Position numbers and translations under genes: made by a program. From Nerophis ophidion (Eukaryota; Chordata; Actinopteri; Syngnathiformes; Syngnathidae), in contig NW_026906960.1 of the NCBI RefSeq assembly GCF_033978795.1, positions 328,501-392,500 on the forward strand: 64,000 bases of DNA, in the 5' to 3' direction. Shown here piece after piece: positions 24,111-37,161 of this stretch (position 1 is the stretch's first letter; the number at the start of each line of letters is the position of its first letter). The notes under the pieces were generated by a model, which was given only the letters and a program-made list of their open reading frames with translations, searched no databases and had not been told where the DNA came from.

Positions 24111-24225
24111 ATGTGCGAAAGAACGGGAGCAAAGTGTGAGGAGGAACTTTCTAAAAGAAAAGAGGAGGACAATCAACTACTGGACGCTGTTTTCAAGAAA
24201 CATCAAGTTGTGTTACACATAAAAG
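24111..24225 (+). CDS. Zinc-finger gene 2, first coding exon
   Basis: Encodes MCERTGAKCEEELSKRKEED followed by NQLLDAVFKKHQVVLHIK, 38 residues, the recognisable N-terminal exon of fish C2H2 zinc-finger genes; it is charged and probably helical. The first ATG in frame is 24111 (the upstream in-frame codon is GTG). The exon ends at AAAAG before GTTTGT (donor 24226-24227), leaving one extra G, phase 1. This fits exactly the phase-1 acceptor before ACGTCCAGCAG at 47735, restoring Asp. Pairing with that exon implies an intron of about 23.5 kb filled with transposons; alternatively it served an exon near 37 kb that has decayed. Confidence 0.75.
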
Positions 24226-24828
24226 GTTTGTTGACTTCTTACTCTCACATCTTTACTAACTTTATATTTGATTATTAACACTATTCTTAAACATATTGTG
24301 TATAAGAAAGTAAATTGTCTTGTGGGGATGATGCACTGCCTCCAACTCGTACCTTTTTAAATGTCTTAATACTTTTAAATACATTGCCTCTCAATTTGTA
24401 ACCTGTAAATATTAAGAAGCTTACAGAATATGTTTTTCTTATTCTTATTATTCCACAGATATTATTACATGTCAAATTTAGAGGAAAAAAACCCCAGCAT
24501 GTTTAAAGGAGATAAAATAAAAAGACTACTGGGTACATTTTTTTAATCAACTAATTCTAAATTGGATGTTATTTTAGAATGCTTAAGTGCAGTTCCCCTC
24601 TAATAATTTTGATTGACGGAACAGTTTGATGATTGATAGGCGGAACCTTTTAATTGGCTATTGTCTACAGACGTGCACAAATTCAGAACACTCGATGTTT
24701 CCACAGACAAATACATATAAATTCTCAGATGAAACAGTCTAGAGAGCCAATTCCAATTCACTAGATAGTCAAAGTTAATGTAAACTTTTCAACTATTCAA
24801 CATCATCATTGTCAAATGCTTACAATTA
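24226..24828 (+). other. Start of the large intron of zinc-finger gene 2
   Basis: AT-rich, no coding blocks seen. Bounded on the right by the pogo-like element. Confidence 0.5.
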
Positions 24829-25679
24829 CCGTATTTCCTTAGATTGCCACAGGGCATATAGTATGTGCCTGCCTTGAATTACTGCCGGGTCAAACTCGCT
24901 TGGCAAAATAATTAGCGCATGCTTAGTATTACCGCGAGCTTCACGGTGGCAGAGGGGTTAGTGCGTCTGCCTCACAATACAAAGGTCCTGCAGTCCTGGG
25001 TTCAAATCCAGGCTCGGGATCTTTCTGTGTGGAGTTTGCACGTTCTCCTCGTGAATGCGTGGGTTCCCTCCGGGTACTCCGGCTTCCTCCCACCTCCAAA
25101 GACATGCACCTGGGGATAGGCCCCTCCCACCTCCAGAGACATGCACCTGGGTATAGGTTGATTGGCAACACTAAATTGTCCCTAGTGTGTGAATGTGAGT
25201 GTGAATGTTGTCTGTCTATCTGTGTTGGCCCTGCGATGAGGTGGCGACTTGTCCAGGGTGTACCCCGCCTTCCGCCCGATTGTAGCTGAGATAGGCGCCA
25301 GCGCCCCCCGCGAACCCAAAAGGGAATAAGCGGTAGAAAATGGATGGATGATGGATAGTATTACCGCCTGGTCAAACTCGTGACGTCACGAGTGACACTT
25401 CCCCTGTCATCATTTTGAAAATGGAGGAGGCTGATTTCAATACCTGTAATTTTAAATCGCATAAAGGGAAGAAGATTAAGAGCTATTCAGTAAGATTTAA
25501 GGTCCAAGCTTACATCACACTCAAATTTTTACTGCATGCCTTTGGTAAGTGCCGGAAGGAGAAGAGGTTTTAAAATAATTAGCGCATGCTTACTTTTACC
25601 GCATCCCTTTTGATAAGCGCAGGAGTGAGAAGATGTTTTAAATTAATTAGCGCCCCGGCGGAAATTCAAGGAAATACGG
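24829..25679. mobile_element. pogo/Tigger-like non-autonomous element
   Basis: CCGTATTTCC ... GGAAATACGG termini with TA on both sides (24827-24828, 25680-25681). The internal sequence includes a plus-strand remnant reading MEEADFNTCNFKSHKGKKIK then SYSVRFKVQA, matching the exon in the 6700-7576 copy, followed directly by terminal-region sequence. A SINE (24936-25355) is inserted near the left end. Confidence 0.8.
24936..25355 (+). mobile_element. SINE, (ATGG)n-tailed family, two internal modules
   Basis: Flanked by a perfect 12-bp target duplication TAGTATTACCGC (24924-24935, 25356-25367). A and B boxes are present (GTGGCAGAGGGGTTAG; GGTTCAAATCC). The 37-bp module is present twice. Confidence 0.95.
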
Positions 25680-25769
25680 TATACAGTATGTATACAGACA
25701 AAATTACCAGAAATATCATTTTGTATTTCAACTATTTTCCCTCAAAGAAGCTTTGAGGCTATAATTCTT

Positions 25770-25938
25770 TGTTTTTTTATTACTCGATTAATTGAGCAAA
25801 TAAATCAATGGATTAGTTGATTACTAAGATCATGGATAGCTGCAGCACTAATTATATGTGATCATGTGGGATCCCTTTGTGCAGCCCTTTGAGACACTCG
25901 TGATTTAGGGCTATAAAAGTAAACGTTGATTGATTGAT
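25770..25938. repeat. hAT-like fragment and LINE 3' tail
   Basis: ATTACTCGATTAATTGAGC...GCTGCAGCACTA resembles termini of common fish hAT elements. It is followed by the 3' end of the L2-like LINE (TGTGCAGCCCTTTGAGACAC ... TGATTGATTGATTC, 25879-25938). Confidence 0.55.
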
Positions 25939-27039
25939 TCATAAAAACGAGACCGTTTAGCCACACACTATTTATTAGAGGTTTATGTCAGTGGCGTGTA
26001 GACTTTTTTTGAAGCAGTGTAACATTTCATCTGGTCTGGTTTTATTATTTATGTATGGAAAGTCTGGAATCTATACCAAAATGTATGTTGATTCTTTTCG
26101 GTACTTTTTGATACTTTTCTAAATAAAGGGCACCACAAAAAAATGCATTACTGGCTTTATTTTAACACAAAATCTTAGGGTACATTAAACATATGTTTAT
26201 TATGCAAGTTTGTCCTTAAATAAAATAGTGAACATACTAGACAACTTGTCTTTTAGTAGTAAGTAAGCAAACAAAGGCTCCTAATTTAATCTGCTGACAT
26301 ATGCAGTAACATATTGTGTCTTTTATATTCTATTATTTGTCAAAATTATTAAGGACAAGTGGTAGAAAATTAATTATTAATCTACTTATTCATTTACTGT
26401 CAATGTCTGCTTGCTTTATATCTTAACAAGTTTTATCTACACCTCTGTTAAAATGTAATAATCACTTATTCTTCTGTTGCTTGATACTTTACATCAGTTT
26501 TGGATGATACCACAAATTAGTGTATCAATCCGATACCAAGTAGTTACAGGATCATACATTGGTCATATTCAAAGTCCTCATGTGTCCAGGGACATATTTC
26601 CTGACTTTATAAATATAATATGAAATAAAAAAACTAAAGAAGATTTTGTGATGATAAATATCGATGTAATCATAGTATCGACGAGATACATTCCTGTACT
26701 TGGTGGCTTGCTTATGGTTGTCCATCGATTCGATGATGACCATCTTCTTTTATTTGTGAGTCTGCTGATGTTTGAACAGTCCGGTTCCTGGATCCACAGA
26801 TGCGGTTACAGACCGGGCATGTGAAGGAGGTGCTGGGGGGAGCAGGGGTGGCTCGGCAAGCATGCCTCTTCGCACGCTTTGCTGCACGGTGTTGTGTGCG
26901 CTGTTCCTCTATATAATCCACTCCCTGTGAGGAGTGGGAGCGCCAGAGGTCTCGGCAGGAAGCAAGTTCCTCCAGTGAAGAGGGGTTGATCTGGCATCTC
27001 TTCAGTGTGGTCTTCATTTGGTCTTTGAACCGCTTCTTC

Positions 27040-27982
27040 AATCAATCAATCAATGTTTACTTATATAGCCCTAAATCACTAGTGTCTCAAAGGGCTGCAC
27101 AAACCACCACGACATCCTCGGTAGGCCCACATAAGGGCAAGGAAAACTCACACCCAGTGGGACGTCGGTGACAATAATGACCCAGTGGGACGTCGGTGAC
27201 AATGACTATGAGAACCTTAGAGAGGAGGAAAGCAATGGATGTCGAGCGGATCTAACAGGATACTGTGAAAGTTCAATCCACAATGGATCCAACACAGTCG
27301 CGAGAGTCCAGTCCAAAGCGGATCCAACACAGAGGCAAGAGTCCCGTTCACAGCGGAGCCAGCAGGAAACCATCCCAAGCGTAGGCGGACCAGCAGCGCA
27401 GAGATGTCCCCAGCCGATACACAGGCGAGCAGTACATGGCCACCGGATCGGACCGGACCCCCTCCACACGGGAGAGTGGGACATAGAAAAAAAAGAAAAG
27501 AAACGGCAGATCAACTGGTTTAAAAAGGGAGTCTATTTAAAGGCTAGAGTATACAAATGAGTTTTAAGGTGAGACTTAAATGCTTCTACTGAGGTGGCAT
27601 CGCGAACTGTTACCGGGAGGGCATTCCAGAGTACTGGAGCCCGAACGGAAAATGCTCTATAGCCCGCAGACTTTTTTTGGGCTTTGGGAATCACTAATAA
27701 GCCGGAGTCCTTTGAACGCAGATTTCTTGCCGGGACATATGGTACAATACAATCGGCAAGATAAGATGGAGCTAGACCGTGTAGTATTTTATACGTAAGT
27801 AGTAAAACCTTAAAGTCACATCTTAAGTGCACAGGAAGCCAGTGCAGGTGAGCCAGTACAGGCGTAATGTGATCAAACTTTCTTGTTCTTGTCAAAAGTC
27901 TAGCAGCCGCATTTTGTACCAACTGTAATCTTTTAATGCTAGACATGGGGAGACCCGAAAATAATACGTTACAGTAGTCGAG
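27040..27982 (-). mobile_element. 5'-truncated L2-like LINE nested in another LINE
   Basis: Target duplication TTCTTC (27034-27039, 27983-27988). The tail, read on the minus strand, is TTGATTGATTGATT. It encodes the reverse-transcriptase C-terminus, from MSSIKRLQLVQNAAARLLTR to AFKSHLKTHLYTLAFK (27946-27533), with no stop. It matches the end of the LINE at 39231-42955, but its 3' untranslated region has about 300 extra bases (27140-27530) that the other copy lacks. Confidence 0.9.
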
Positions 27983-28048
27983 TTCTTCTGCCCACCAGCA
28001 CTGCGTTGGCCTAGGTGCAACTGACCATAGAGGATTTTGCGTGGGAGT

Positions 28049-30781
28049 CTATGGCTGGGCATTCGGATGACATGCCCCAACCACCTGAGTTGATGTCGGG
28101 TCATGATGGACTCCACACTGCAGCTGCCTGTGGAGTTTGAGGTTGCTGTTCTGAAAAACCCTTCTCCTTAGACGACCAAAAGATGCTGATGCTTGCTTGA
28201 GGCGGTTCTGGATCTCGTCATCCATTGAGCAGGTGTCAGACATTATGCTCCCCAGGTATTTAAAGGTGGGCACCGTGAGCAGCTGTTGCTCTGCTGCTGT
28301 GAGGGTTATTGTGGGGTTTTGTGGGAGGTCAGCACTAGACTGACAGAGTACCTCTGTCTTCTGGGTGTTGATCGTCAGTCCCATTCTGGTATATGCAGTT
28401 ACAACTGCCGAGAGGATGTTTTGCAGAGCCTGTGATGTATGGGCAACCAGGGCACAGTCGTCGGCGTATTGCAGCTATATGATGGTCTCTGAGGTCCGCT
28501 TGGTAGTTGCCTGTAGCCTCCTGATGTTAAACAGGTTACCATCAAGCCTGAAGTCTATGGTAACTCCAGCCTGCTCCTCCATCCCCCTACGTAGCAGTGT
28601 TGTGACACAGACGAGGAAGATATTGAAGAGAACTGGAGCCAGCACACAGCCCTGCCTCACTCCAGTTTTCACACCAAAGGGATCTGAGCGGTGTCTTCCC
28701 ACTACCACTCGGGCCATCATCCCAGAATGGAACTGTGCAAGGATAGTGAGAAATTTGGGTGGACACCCAAATCTCTTCAGGACTTGCCACAGTAGGTCCC
28801 TGTTTACTTTGTCAAATACCTTTGAAAGGTCGACAAAGGCAATGAACAAGTGTTTGTGCTGCTCCCGGCATTTCTCTTGGAGCTGACGTGTCACAAAGAT
28901 CATGTGAACTCTCCCCCTGTCCTTCCGAAAACCACACTGCGACTCTGGGGTGACCCGTTCTGATATTGCGGGGATGAGTCTGCGGAGCATGACCTTGGCA
29001 AGGACCTTTCCAGCAATGGCCAACAGAGAGATACCCCTACTATTGGAGCAGATGGATTTGTCTCCTTTGTTCTTGTAGATGGTCACAATGTTGGCATCTT
29101 TCCACTGTTGCGGGACACACTCTCGTCTCCACACCTCTGAAATGTAGAGATGCAGTGTCCGTGTACAGAGGTAGCCTCCTTCCTTTTCAGGTCCAGGGGA
29201 TTTATTGTTTTTCAGGGTTTTGACTGCATGCAGGATTTCTTTGAAGGTTGGGGGGAGGTCGAGATCTGGCCAGCTAGGATGTTCAGGGAGTTCTGCAAGG
29301 ACAGTTGGGTCCACTGGGGTAGGCTGGTTGAGCACGGTGTTAAAATGCTCAGCCCACCGCTCCACTATCATAGCCTGATCCTTGATTAAAGATGTTCCAT
29401 CAGCAGATCTAACAGGTGCCAGGGAGCAGTTTCTGGGGCCGTAGATGGTTTTCACTGCATCAAAGAAACTGTGCATATCATTTCTATCAGCGTGAGACTG
29501 GATTTCATTGGCCTTTGAGATCCACCAATCATCTTTCAGTTTTCTGAGAGTTGTTTGGGCCTCAGAACAAAGGGCTTGCCATTGCCTTTTATGGAATTGG
29601 GATTGTGGGTTGTTCAGGGTGGCTCTGTGTGCCTTGTGCATTCTGTACAGGAGGGTGGAGATCTCTCCAGCATTCTGGTCAAACCAGTCCTGGTGTTTCT
29701 TAGCTTTGAAACCAATGACTTGGGCTGCAGTGTCAAAGAGGATGGTGGATAGGGAGGTCCACTTCTCATCCATCCCAGACTCTGGGGTGATCAGTGGCTC
29801 AATGTCTGCCAGCTTCTCAGCTAGGGAGCGACGGAAGTTGTCACGGGTGTCGCTGCTGGAGAGTCTGGCACAGTTGAGTGTTTTCCTCTTAGGTGCACCG
29901 TGACGTGTTAGGGGCCGAACATGCATTCTGACCTTTGTCAGAATCATGCGGTGGTCGGTCCAGCAGTCTGCCCCTCGCATAGCTCTTGTAATGAGCACGT
30001 CCTTGAGGTCAGCCCTCTTCACGAACGCAAAGTCGATCAGGTGCCAGTGTTTGGACCTGGGATGCATCCAGGATGCCTTATATTTGTTCTTTTGTTGGAA
30101 GATGGTGTTTGTGATGGTAAGATTGTGTTCCGCACAGAGACTAAGGAGTCTCCTGCCACTGGGGTTGACTTTTCCAATGCCGTGGGCGCCTGTCACACCA
30201 TTCCAGTTTTGCGTGTTCTTTCCGACTCTTGCATTGAAATCACCAAGCAGCATGGTTTTGTCACTCCTCGGGATGTGACTGAAGATGTCATCGAGTGCCT
30301 TGTAGAAGCAATCCTTCTCTTCATCATTGGATGGCAGAGTTGGTGCATAGGCACTTACCAAAGTGACATGTCTGCATTTTGCAAGGGGGATGCGAAGAGT
30401 CATGAGCCTTTCACTTACACCCACTGGTGATTCTGTGAGCTTGAGCAGAAGGCTGTTCTTGATTGCAAAACCAACTCCGTGAAGGTGTAGTCCGCCCATG
30501 GGGTATCCTTTCCAAAATAATGTATAACCCTCTCCTACTTCATTGAGTGAGCCTTCCTCGAGGAATCGGGTCTCACTGAGTGCTGCCACATCCACATTGT
30601 AGGGCTTTAGCTCGCTGGCAACAAGTGCTGTTCTGCGCTGTGGTCTGTCCGGACTGGCATCCAGGAGTGTCCTTATGTTCCATGCTGCAATTCTAAATGG
30701 TATAATCTTTGTATTTCGACCGCGTAATGGAATGTCCCGACAGGTGTGGTTTCCTGCCCGGGTACTGTGTTGAGTGGGCAA
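28049..30781 (-). pseudogene. LINE endonuclease-reverse transcriptase polyprotein with stop before YADD
   Basis: A 768-residue open frame (30781-28475). Endonuclease motifs are WNIRTLLD near residue 34, LSETRF, LLGDFNARVG and CWTDHRMI. Reverse-transcriptase motifs are FVDLSKVFDKVN and TGVRQGCVLAPVLF. A TAG stop interrupts immediately before LQYADDCALVAHT; the remaining catalytic and thumb segment (28474-28049, GLTINTQKTEV) is otherwise open in the same frame until the L2-like insert region. AFVDLSK shows the usual first Asp, and YADD is intact after the stop. One nonsense change plus the nested insertion make it inactive. Protein phrases resemble RTE-like LINEs often mis-annotated as craniofacial development protein 2-like; the clade is uncertain. 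Confidence 0.85.
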
Positions 30782-33000
30782 TCTTTAGGCCACCTTTTCT
30801 AGGCCTTCCCCCAATTGGGGTGAGCAGTGCGGTCCCTAAATAGGGGCTGCTCAGACGCACAGGAGTCTGCCGGAAACAGCTGCCACTCAATCCCAGCTGC
30901 TAACGACCGTTGTCCTGTGCCGCTGACGTGCAGAGTTCCAGCTAAGAGCTTCCAGCTCATTCAAACCTGCCCCCGTTACTGGACGCTCCATCGCCGTCAG
31001 ACTTTTGGGGTCGGAGACTCAGGTAAAGAAGATACCTGCGCAATGATGGTTTTTACAGTGGCATGAAGGGTGCGCTTTTCCCAACGCCACTACCTTGATT
31101 GTAAGAAGATCGTTCCAGTGGCAAGGGAGACCCTAGACGACCGGCATCTTCTTACAGCTGCAGGAAGCTGCCGGAATCCAGGTTTTTGGGAAACCGCCTC
31201 AAAGCTTGCCGCCACCAGCTTGCTTTTCTGTCGGGGTGTGCTCCCTTAGCCTTCATCCACTTTTACAGCCATTGTGGTGCTTCTCGCTGCTACCATCTTC
31301 TGCCTGCTCCACCGTTGAGGTCTTCGGGATCACTCTTAGTCTGGCCTCTACCCTTCGACCTGTTCGACTTGGGTAACCCTGCCAGGAGTACAAGACTCCA
31401 GCCGACATAGCTCTAGGGGTCATGGAGACACGCAAAGTGCCCCACCACGATAAGGTGGTGATCCTTTGTTTACATTGTGACTCTGGTGAGCTATTGTATC
31501 TTCCTACAGTGTGTAGTAAAGCATGTTTAGCTATTCCTCATCCTGCAGTGATGATAATACTTGTAAGAAACTTACTTTATTTGTTGCCATGGAGGCGACG
31601 ATTAGTGATTTAGAAGTAGCTAAAATATTGTCGACTGCAGAATGGGCTTTAGCTGCTAGCTAGCTTGCAATGTCTTAAAGCACCTCTTCCTCAGGGTGTT
31701 ACAGTTATAACTTTACCTTTATTGTTAGTTTTAGACCAAAATGCGTCCATTCTCCTTTCTCTGTTTACACACTGTGTCTGCTTGTAAGTGCTGTGTGTGT
31801 GTGCGCTGCCGAACATGCTCCTCTGCCCGTAAACCAGCAATGACACGGCATGACGACGGGGGACAAGTGGGGACCGGTACTTTTTCGAGGCGGTATCGTA
31901 CCAAATATGATTCATTAGTATCGCGGTACTATACTAATACTGGTATACAATACAACCCGAGAAAGTCATTTACAGTATAATGTGCAGGACTTCTTATTTA
32001 GATGTTATTGGATCAGTTCACTGTCATTTTCATGTAACACATGTTGTATTTGTTTTGTTCATACCACGGGTGTCAAACTCATTTTAGATGGGGGGCCACA
32101 TGGAGAAAAGTCTACTCCCAAGTGGGCCGGACTGGTAAAATCACGGCACAATAACTTAAAAACAGAGACAACTTCAGATTTCACAACAAAATTAGGCATA
32201 ATAATGTGTTAATTCCACAACTGTATATATCGGTATCGGTTGATATCGGAATGGGTAATTAAGAGTTGGACAATATCGGAATATCGGATATCGGCAAAAA
32301 AGCCATTATCGGACATCTCTAGTCGTTATTTATACTTTCTGAATAAATTATTTGATAATGTTCATCAGTCCACTTATTGGTGTTTATTCTCAATCTATCA
32401 AGATAATAAAATATCAACATCAAATTACAGGATGTTATTTATGTAGTCTGCTAATTTTCCTCGACTGCTGCATTAACATTGTGTTTTTGTTTTTTTCCCC
32501 CATATGTAGCATCATCTACAACAGGGGTCGGCAACCTTTACCACTCAAAGAGCCATTTTGACCCCTTTCACTAAATAAAAAAAAAACAATGGGACCCACA
32601 AAAATCATTTGGAATCTTAAATGAAATAACACTGCAAACAGAGTTTTTTTTTGCTTTGTGTTATGTATAAACCAGAGGTCTCAGACACGCGGCCCGCACC
32701 TTAATATGAAAATGTAACGTTAGTGCGACCTGCAAGATTTATATGAATGCCGCTTGACGGCATCACACTAGCCAACCCTCCTAATTCTCCCGGGAGACTG
32801 TTGAATTTCAGAGCATCTATTCTCGTGAATGTCGGCTGGTTTTCACCCTGACAACAATAATAAGGGCATGCTATGATGGTGGTATCTTTAATGGCCCCTA
32901 CAACCTGTGCTAACAGCTTACCAGTGTAACACAACATGAACACTACCAAACAAATACCCAGAATACTATGCATCACTGACTGTTCCGGGTAGATTATACT

Positions 33001-33058
33001 CCCCCCCCCCCCAACCCCGCCTACCTCAACCGACGCACAGGGAGGGGGGGGGGGGGGG
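33001..33058. repeat. Inverted poly(C)/poly(G) tracts
   Basis: Twelve Cs (33001-33012) and fifteen Gs (33044-33058) separated by 31 bases; able to pair as a hairpin or form G-quadruplex on either strand. Confidence 0.85.
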
Positions 33059-33067
33059 ATATAATCC

Positions 33068-33936
33068 ATACTTGCCAACCCTCTCGGATTTTCCGGGAGG
33101 CCCCCGAAATTCAGCGCCTCTCCCGAAAACCTCCCAGGACAAATTCTGGCGGGGCTGGAAGCCACGCCCCCTCCGCGTCGACAGCCTGTTTTCACGTCCA
33201 CTTTCCCACACTATAAAGAGCGTGTCTGTCCAATGATGTTATAACTGCAGAATGATGGAGGGCGAGTTCTTGGTTTCTTATGTGGGTTTATTGTTAGGCA
33301 GTTTCATTAACGTCCTCCTAGCGCGGTAATAACACACCACAACAGCAGTCACGTTTTCGTCTACCGTAAAGCTGTTCGTCTGCCGTAAAGCAATGTTGTG
33401 ACACTCTTAAACAGGCAATACTGCAATCTACTGTACATAGAATAGAATGTAGAATAGAATGTACTTTATTGATCCCCGGGAGAAATTCAGCTCCACAGTT
33501 CACTCACAATAAACAATTATAATAAAAAATAATATATATAATATATTACATATATAAAAAATATACCTTTATTCTACATATATTCTACATTCTAGGAGCT
33601 TTGCTAGACTTCTTCTCTCTGACACCACCGACAGGATCACCACTGCCAGCTTCAGAGTTTCACACAGTTTTATTTTCCTTTTCCACACAACAGTTGGACT
33701 TCTGCTTTTCAGCTCCCACACAACAGTTCTCGTCCTGCTGTGCAGCTCTCTGCCTCCTTCCTCCCTCATGGTCTCCAGGGCTGCCAAATAAAGGAACTGG
33801 TGATTAGATAACTCATTCCAGCTGAGGTATCCACTCACCTGTTGCCGCTTCGTGGCCGGCCCCTGCACATACCCCACCCGCAGGAAACGCATGCGTCACG
33901 CCCCTCTCCACATCAAGTATTTTTTATATATTTATG

Positions 33937-33973
<37 letters not shown>

Positions 33974-34055
33974 TAGTTGACTCTTAACCACACCCCGCCC
34001 CCCAACCACGCCCCCCACCTCCCGAAATTGGAGGTCTCAAGGTTGGTAAGTAGGG
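33068..34055. mobile_element. hAT-like element C (innermost)
   Basis: Termini ATACTTGCCAACCCT and AAGGTTGGTAAGTAGGG with a perfect 8-bp target duplication TATAATCC (33060-33067, 34056-34063). Interior includes a LINE-3'-end-like ACTTTATTGATCCCC (about 33460-33476) and a short (TA)n. Confidence 0.8.
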
Positions 34056-34759
34056 TATAATCCACCCGGAAGAGTCAGTGATGCATAAGATTCTGGGTAT
34101 TAGTTCTGTTGTGTTCATGTTGTGTTACAGTGCGGCTGTTCTCCCGAAATGTGTTTGTCATTTTTGTTTGGTGTGGGTTCACAGTGTGGCGCATATTAGT
34201 AAGAGTGTTAAAGTTATTTATACCACAACCATCAGTGTAACCTGTGTGGCTGTTGACCGAGTATGCCTTGCAGTCGATGATGTGTGCTATCAGGGGTCAC
34301 ATGCTACATGTGACCTGCCGGCACGCAGATAGCATGGCGTGAAGGCGGGCGCGACGAAATGTTTTAAAGATCGTTAAAAGCATTGTCACCATGACACGCC
34401 CTCAAAACAATTATGCGGGTGTAAACCGGAGAATGTTAGCCCAGGGATATTTTTGGGAAAGGTACTGCAATCCGGACAACCTCCGGGAAAAATTTTGAGG
34501 GTCGGCAAGTACGCAGCTTAGCCACATCAGAGTGATCAAAGAACCAGCATGCGAGAGCGGGTTGCCGACCCCTGATCTACAAAGATACACAGAATTTTTA
34601 TTGTGACATCTAGTGGACGCATTCAGAACAGCCGTTTCTTTCATTAAAAAATTTCGGCTCATTTTTATGTTTAGCAAACTCATTCCGCGGGCCGGATAAA
34701 ACCTATTCATGGGCCTAATCTGGCCCGCGGGCAGTACGTTTGACACCCTTGGTTTATAC

Positions 34760-35041
34760 AGTTTATACTTTGGTTATTTCCGGTTGTTTCCGTGTGCCCA
34801 AATAGGATCGGCCGGATAAGAGGAAAAAAAACAAGAGAGCGGGAGACTTGTGAAGACAACAAAACTATTCTAAACTCAACTGTAACTGGCATTACTTTGC
34901 TAGCGTGACAAATGAGGCTGATGGTTCTGTAATTTTGGCACTGCCTTGATTTCTCTTTCTTAGGGAGGGGGGTCAATTTTTGGGGCCACTGCTTTGTTTC
35001 CCAAATCTTTTGGCAGAAGTGTGTCAGTGCTCTTATAGTGC

Positions 35042-35046
<5 letters not shown>
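34760..35046. other. Spacer between hAT nest and (TA)n tract
   Basis: Minus-strand reading includes a weak LINE-like phrase (QNYRTISLICHASKVM, about 34940-34890) followed by unrelated sequence. Probably a small LINE relic. Confidence 0.35.
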
Positions 35047-36224
<1,178 letters not shown>

Positions 36225-36990
36225 TATTTGCTGGTACTTGTAGAAACCCTCCTGCTGCCCGTCAACAAAAAGTTCCACCTCCTCTCTGTAGTGCTTCTCC
36301 TTGTCGTCATGTATGAGACCCACCACTGTTGTGTCTTCCACATACCTAACCAAGTGGTTTGTGTTGTACTGAGCACAACAGTCATGGGTCATCAGGATGT
36401 AACAAGTAAGGGGCTGAGCACACAGCCCTGTGGAGAGGCTGTGCTCAGCATAATGGTGTCTGATCTGTTATTGCCTCTCCGTACAAATAATTAAAAAGTC
36501 CTTTATTTAGTTTTGCAGGGGTGTTTCAGTCCTAGTGAGTCCATTTTGTTGATCAGGAGCTGTGGGATTATGGTATTGTAGTCCAAACTGAATTCCACAA
36601 ACAGCATCTGGACCAATGTGGTCATTTTTTTCCCCCAGGTGTTGCGGGGACAGGTGTACTGCGGTGGTTATGGCATCCCTTACCACCACCTCGTGTGAAC
36701 ATGGAGTGAGTGAATGCTGGATTCTCACTTCTCTGTGAAGCGCTTTGAGTAAAAGCGCTGCATAAATCTAATCCATTATTAGTCTTATTATTATTATCCT
36801 TGGTGAAACACTTGGATATGCAAAGTGAAGGGGGGTTGGGTAGAGGTGATGTGACCTTTGACCAGCCTGTCAAAGCACTTCATGGTTAGATTATGAATTA
36901 AGAACGCCTTGATCATTGCTGATTAGTTCTTAGAAGGACTTTTCAAATTGCCCCCCCTCAAATTTCCTAGCCTGTTTCTTTTACTCACTG
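36225..36990 (-). pseudogene. Degenerate LINE reverse-transcriptase fragment
   Basis: On the minus strand: FSLDYNTIIPQLLINKM (about 36590-36530) matches the LINE block around the first catalytic Asp, and YVEDTTVVGLIHDDKEKHYR (about 36345-36270) matches FADDTTVVGLI with the catalytic Asp replaced by Glu. A SINE-like tail (AAGCGCTTTGAGTAAAAGCG, near 36738) is also present. Multiple stops. Confidence 0.65.
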
Positions 36991-37161
36991 TACCACTTTT
37001 GAAGTCATTTTAGAGGCAGGGACAAAAGGAAGTCTTTCTTGTGTTTTTATTAACTACACACTTTTAACACAACACACAAAAGAACTCATTAACATGTTAA
37101 CAGTGTCAGTCCAAAACTATTTCTATTCTCTCTTAATTGTATTGACTTATTGACCCAACAA

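Larger units (their letters stand above)
26705..31458 (-). mobile_element. LINE with endonuclease and reverse transcriptase (near full length)
   Basis: A minus-strand non-LTR retrotransposon inserted in the hAT-like repeat. The 5' region is about 31458-30782 (it includes CACCACCTTATCGTGGTGGG, minus strand). The long ORF follows. The 3' part (26712-27033) encodes a C-terminal segment with a CPVCNRICGSR zinc-knuckle-like motif. A 943-bp L2-like insert separates GQRSAGGQK from KRFKDQMKTTLK. Confidence 0.8.
26041..31960. mobile_element. hAT-like element split by a LINE
   Basis: The left part (about 26041-26705) contains 'gataccaagtagttacagga' and ends near CTGTACTTGG. The right part (about 31459-31960) contains ACCGGTACTTTTTCGAGGCG and ends near ATACTAATACTGGTATAC. 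I recognise both as parts of a repeat common in fish genomes. Outer boundaries and target duplication are not certain. Confidence 0.5.
32522..34574. mobile_element. hAT element B (nested in A)
   Basis: Termini CAGGGGTCGGCAACC and GGTTGCCGACCCCTG with a perfect 8-bp target duplication ATCTACAA (32514-32521, 34575-34582). No transposase recognised. Further repeat material at 32670-33060 and 34064-34540 surrounds element C. Confidence 0.9.
32065..34751. mobile_element. hAT element A (outer shell of nest)
   Basis: Termini CACGGGTGTCAAAC and GTTTGACACCCTTG. Target duplication GTTCATAC / GTTTATAC (32057-32064, 34752-34759; one mismatch). Includes a fragment with TATCGGTATCGG / AGCCATTATCGGACATCTCT (about 32226-32322) from another hAT family. 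Contains element B. Confidence 0.75.

Noticed and set aside
32701..33201. A 166-residue minus-strand ORF
   Set aside because: It crosses the boundary of two nested hAT elements and the poly(C)/poly(G) runs, so it is accidental.
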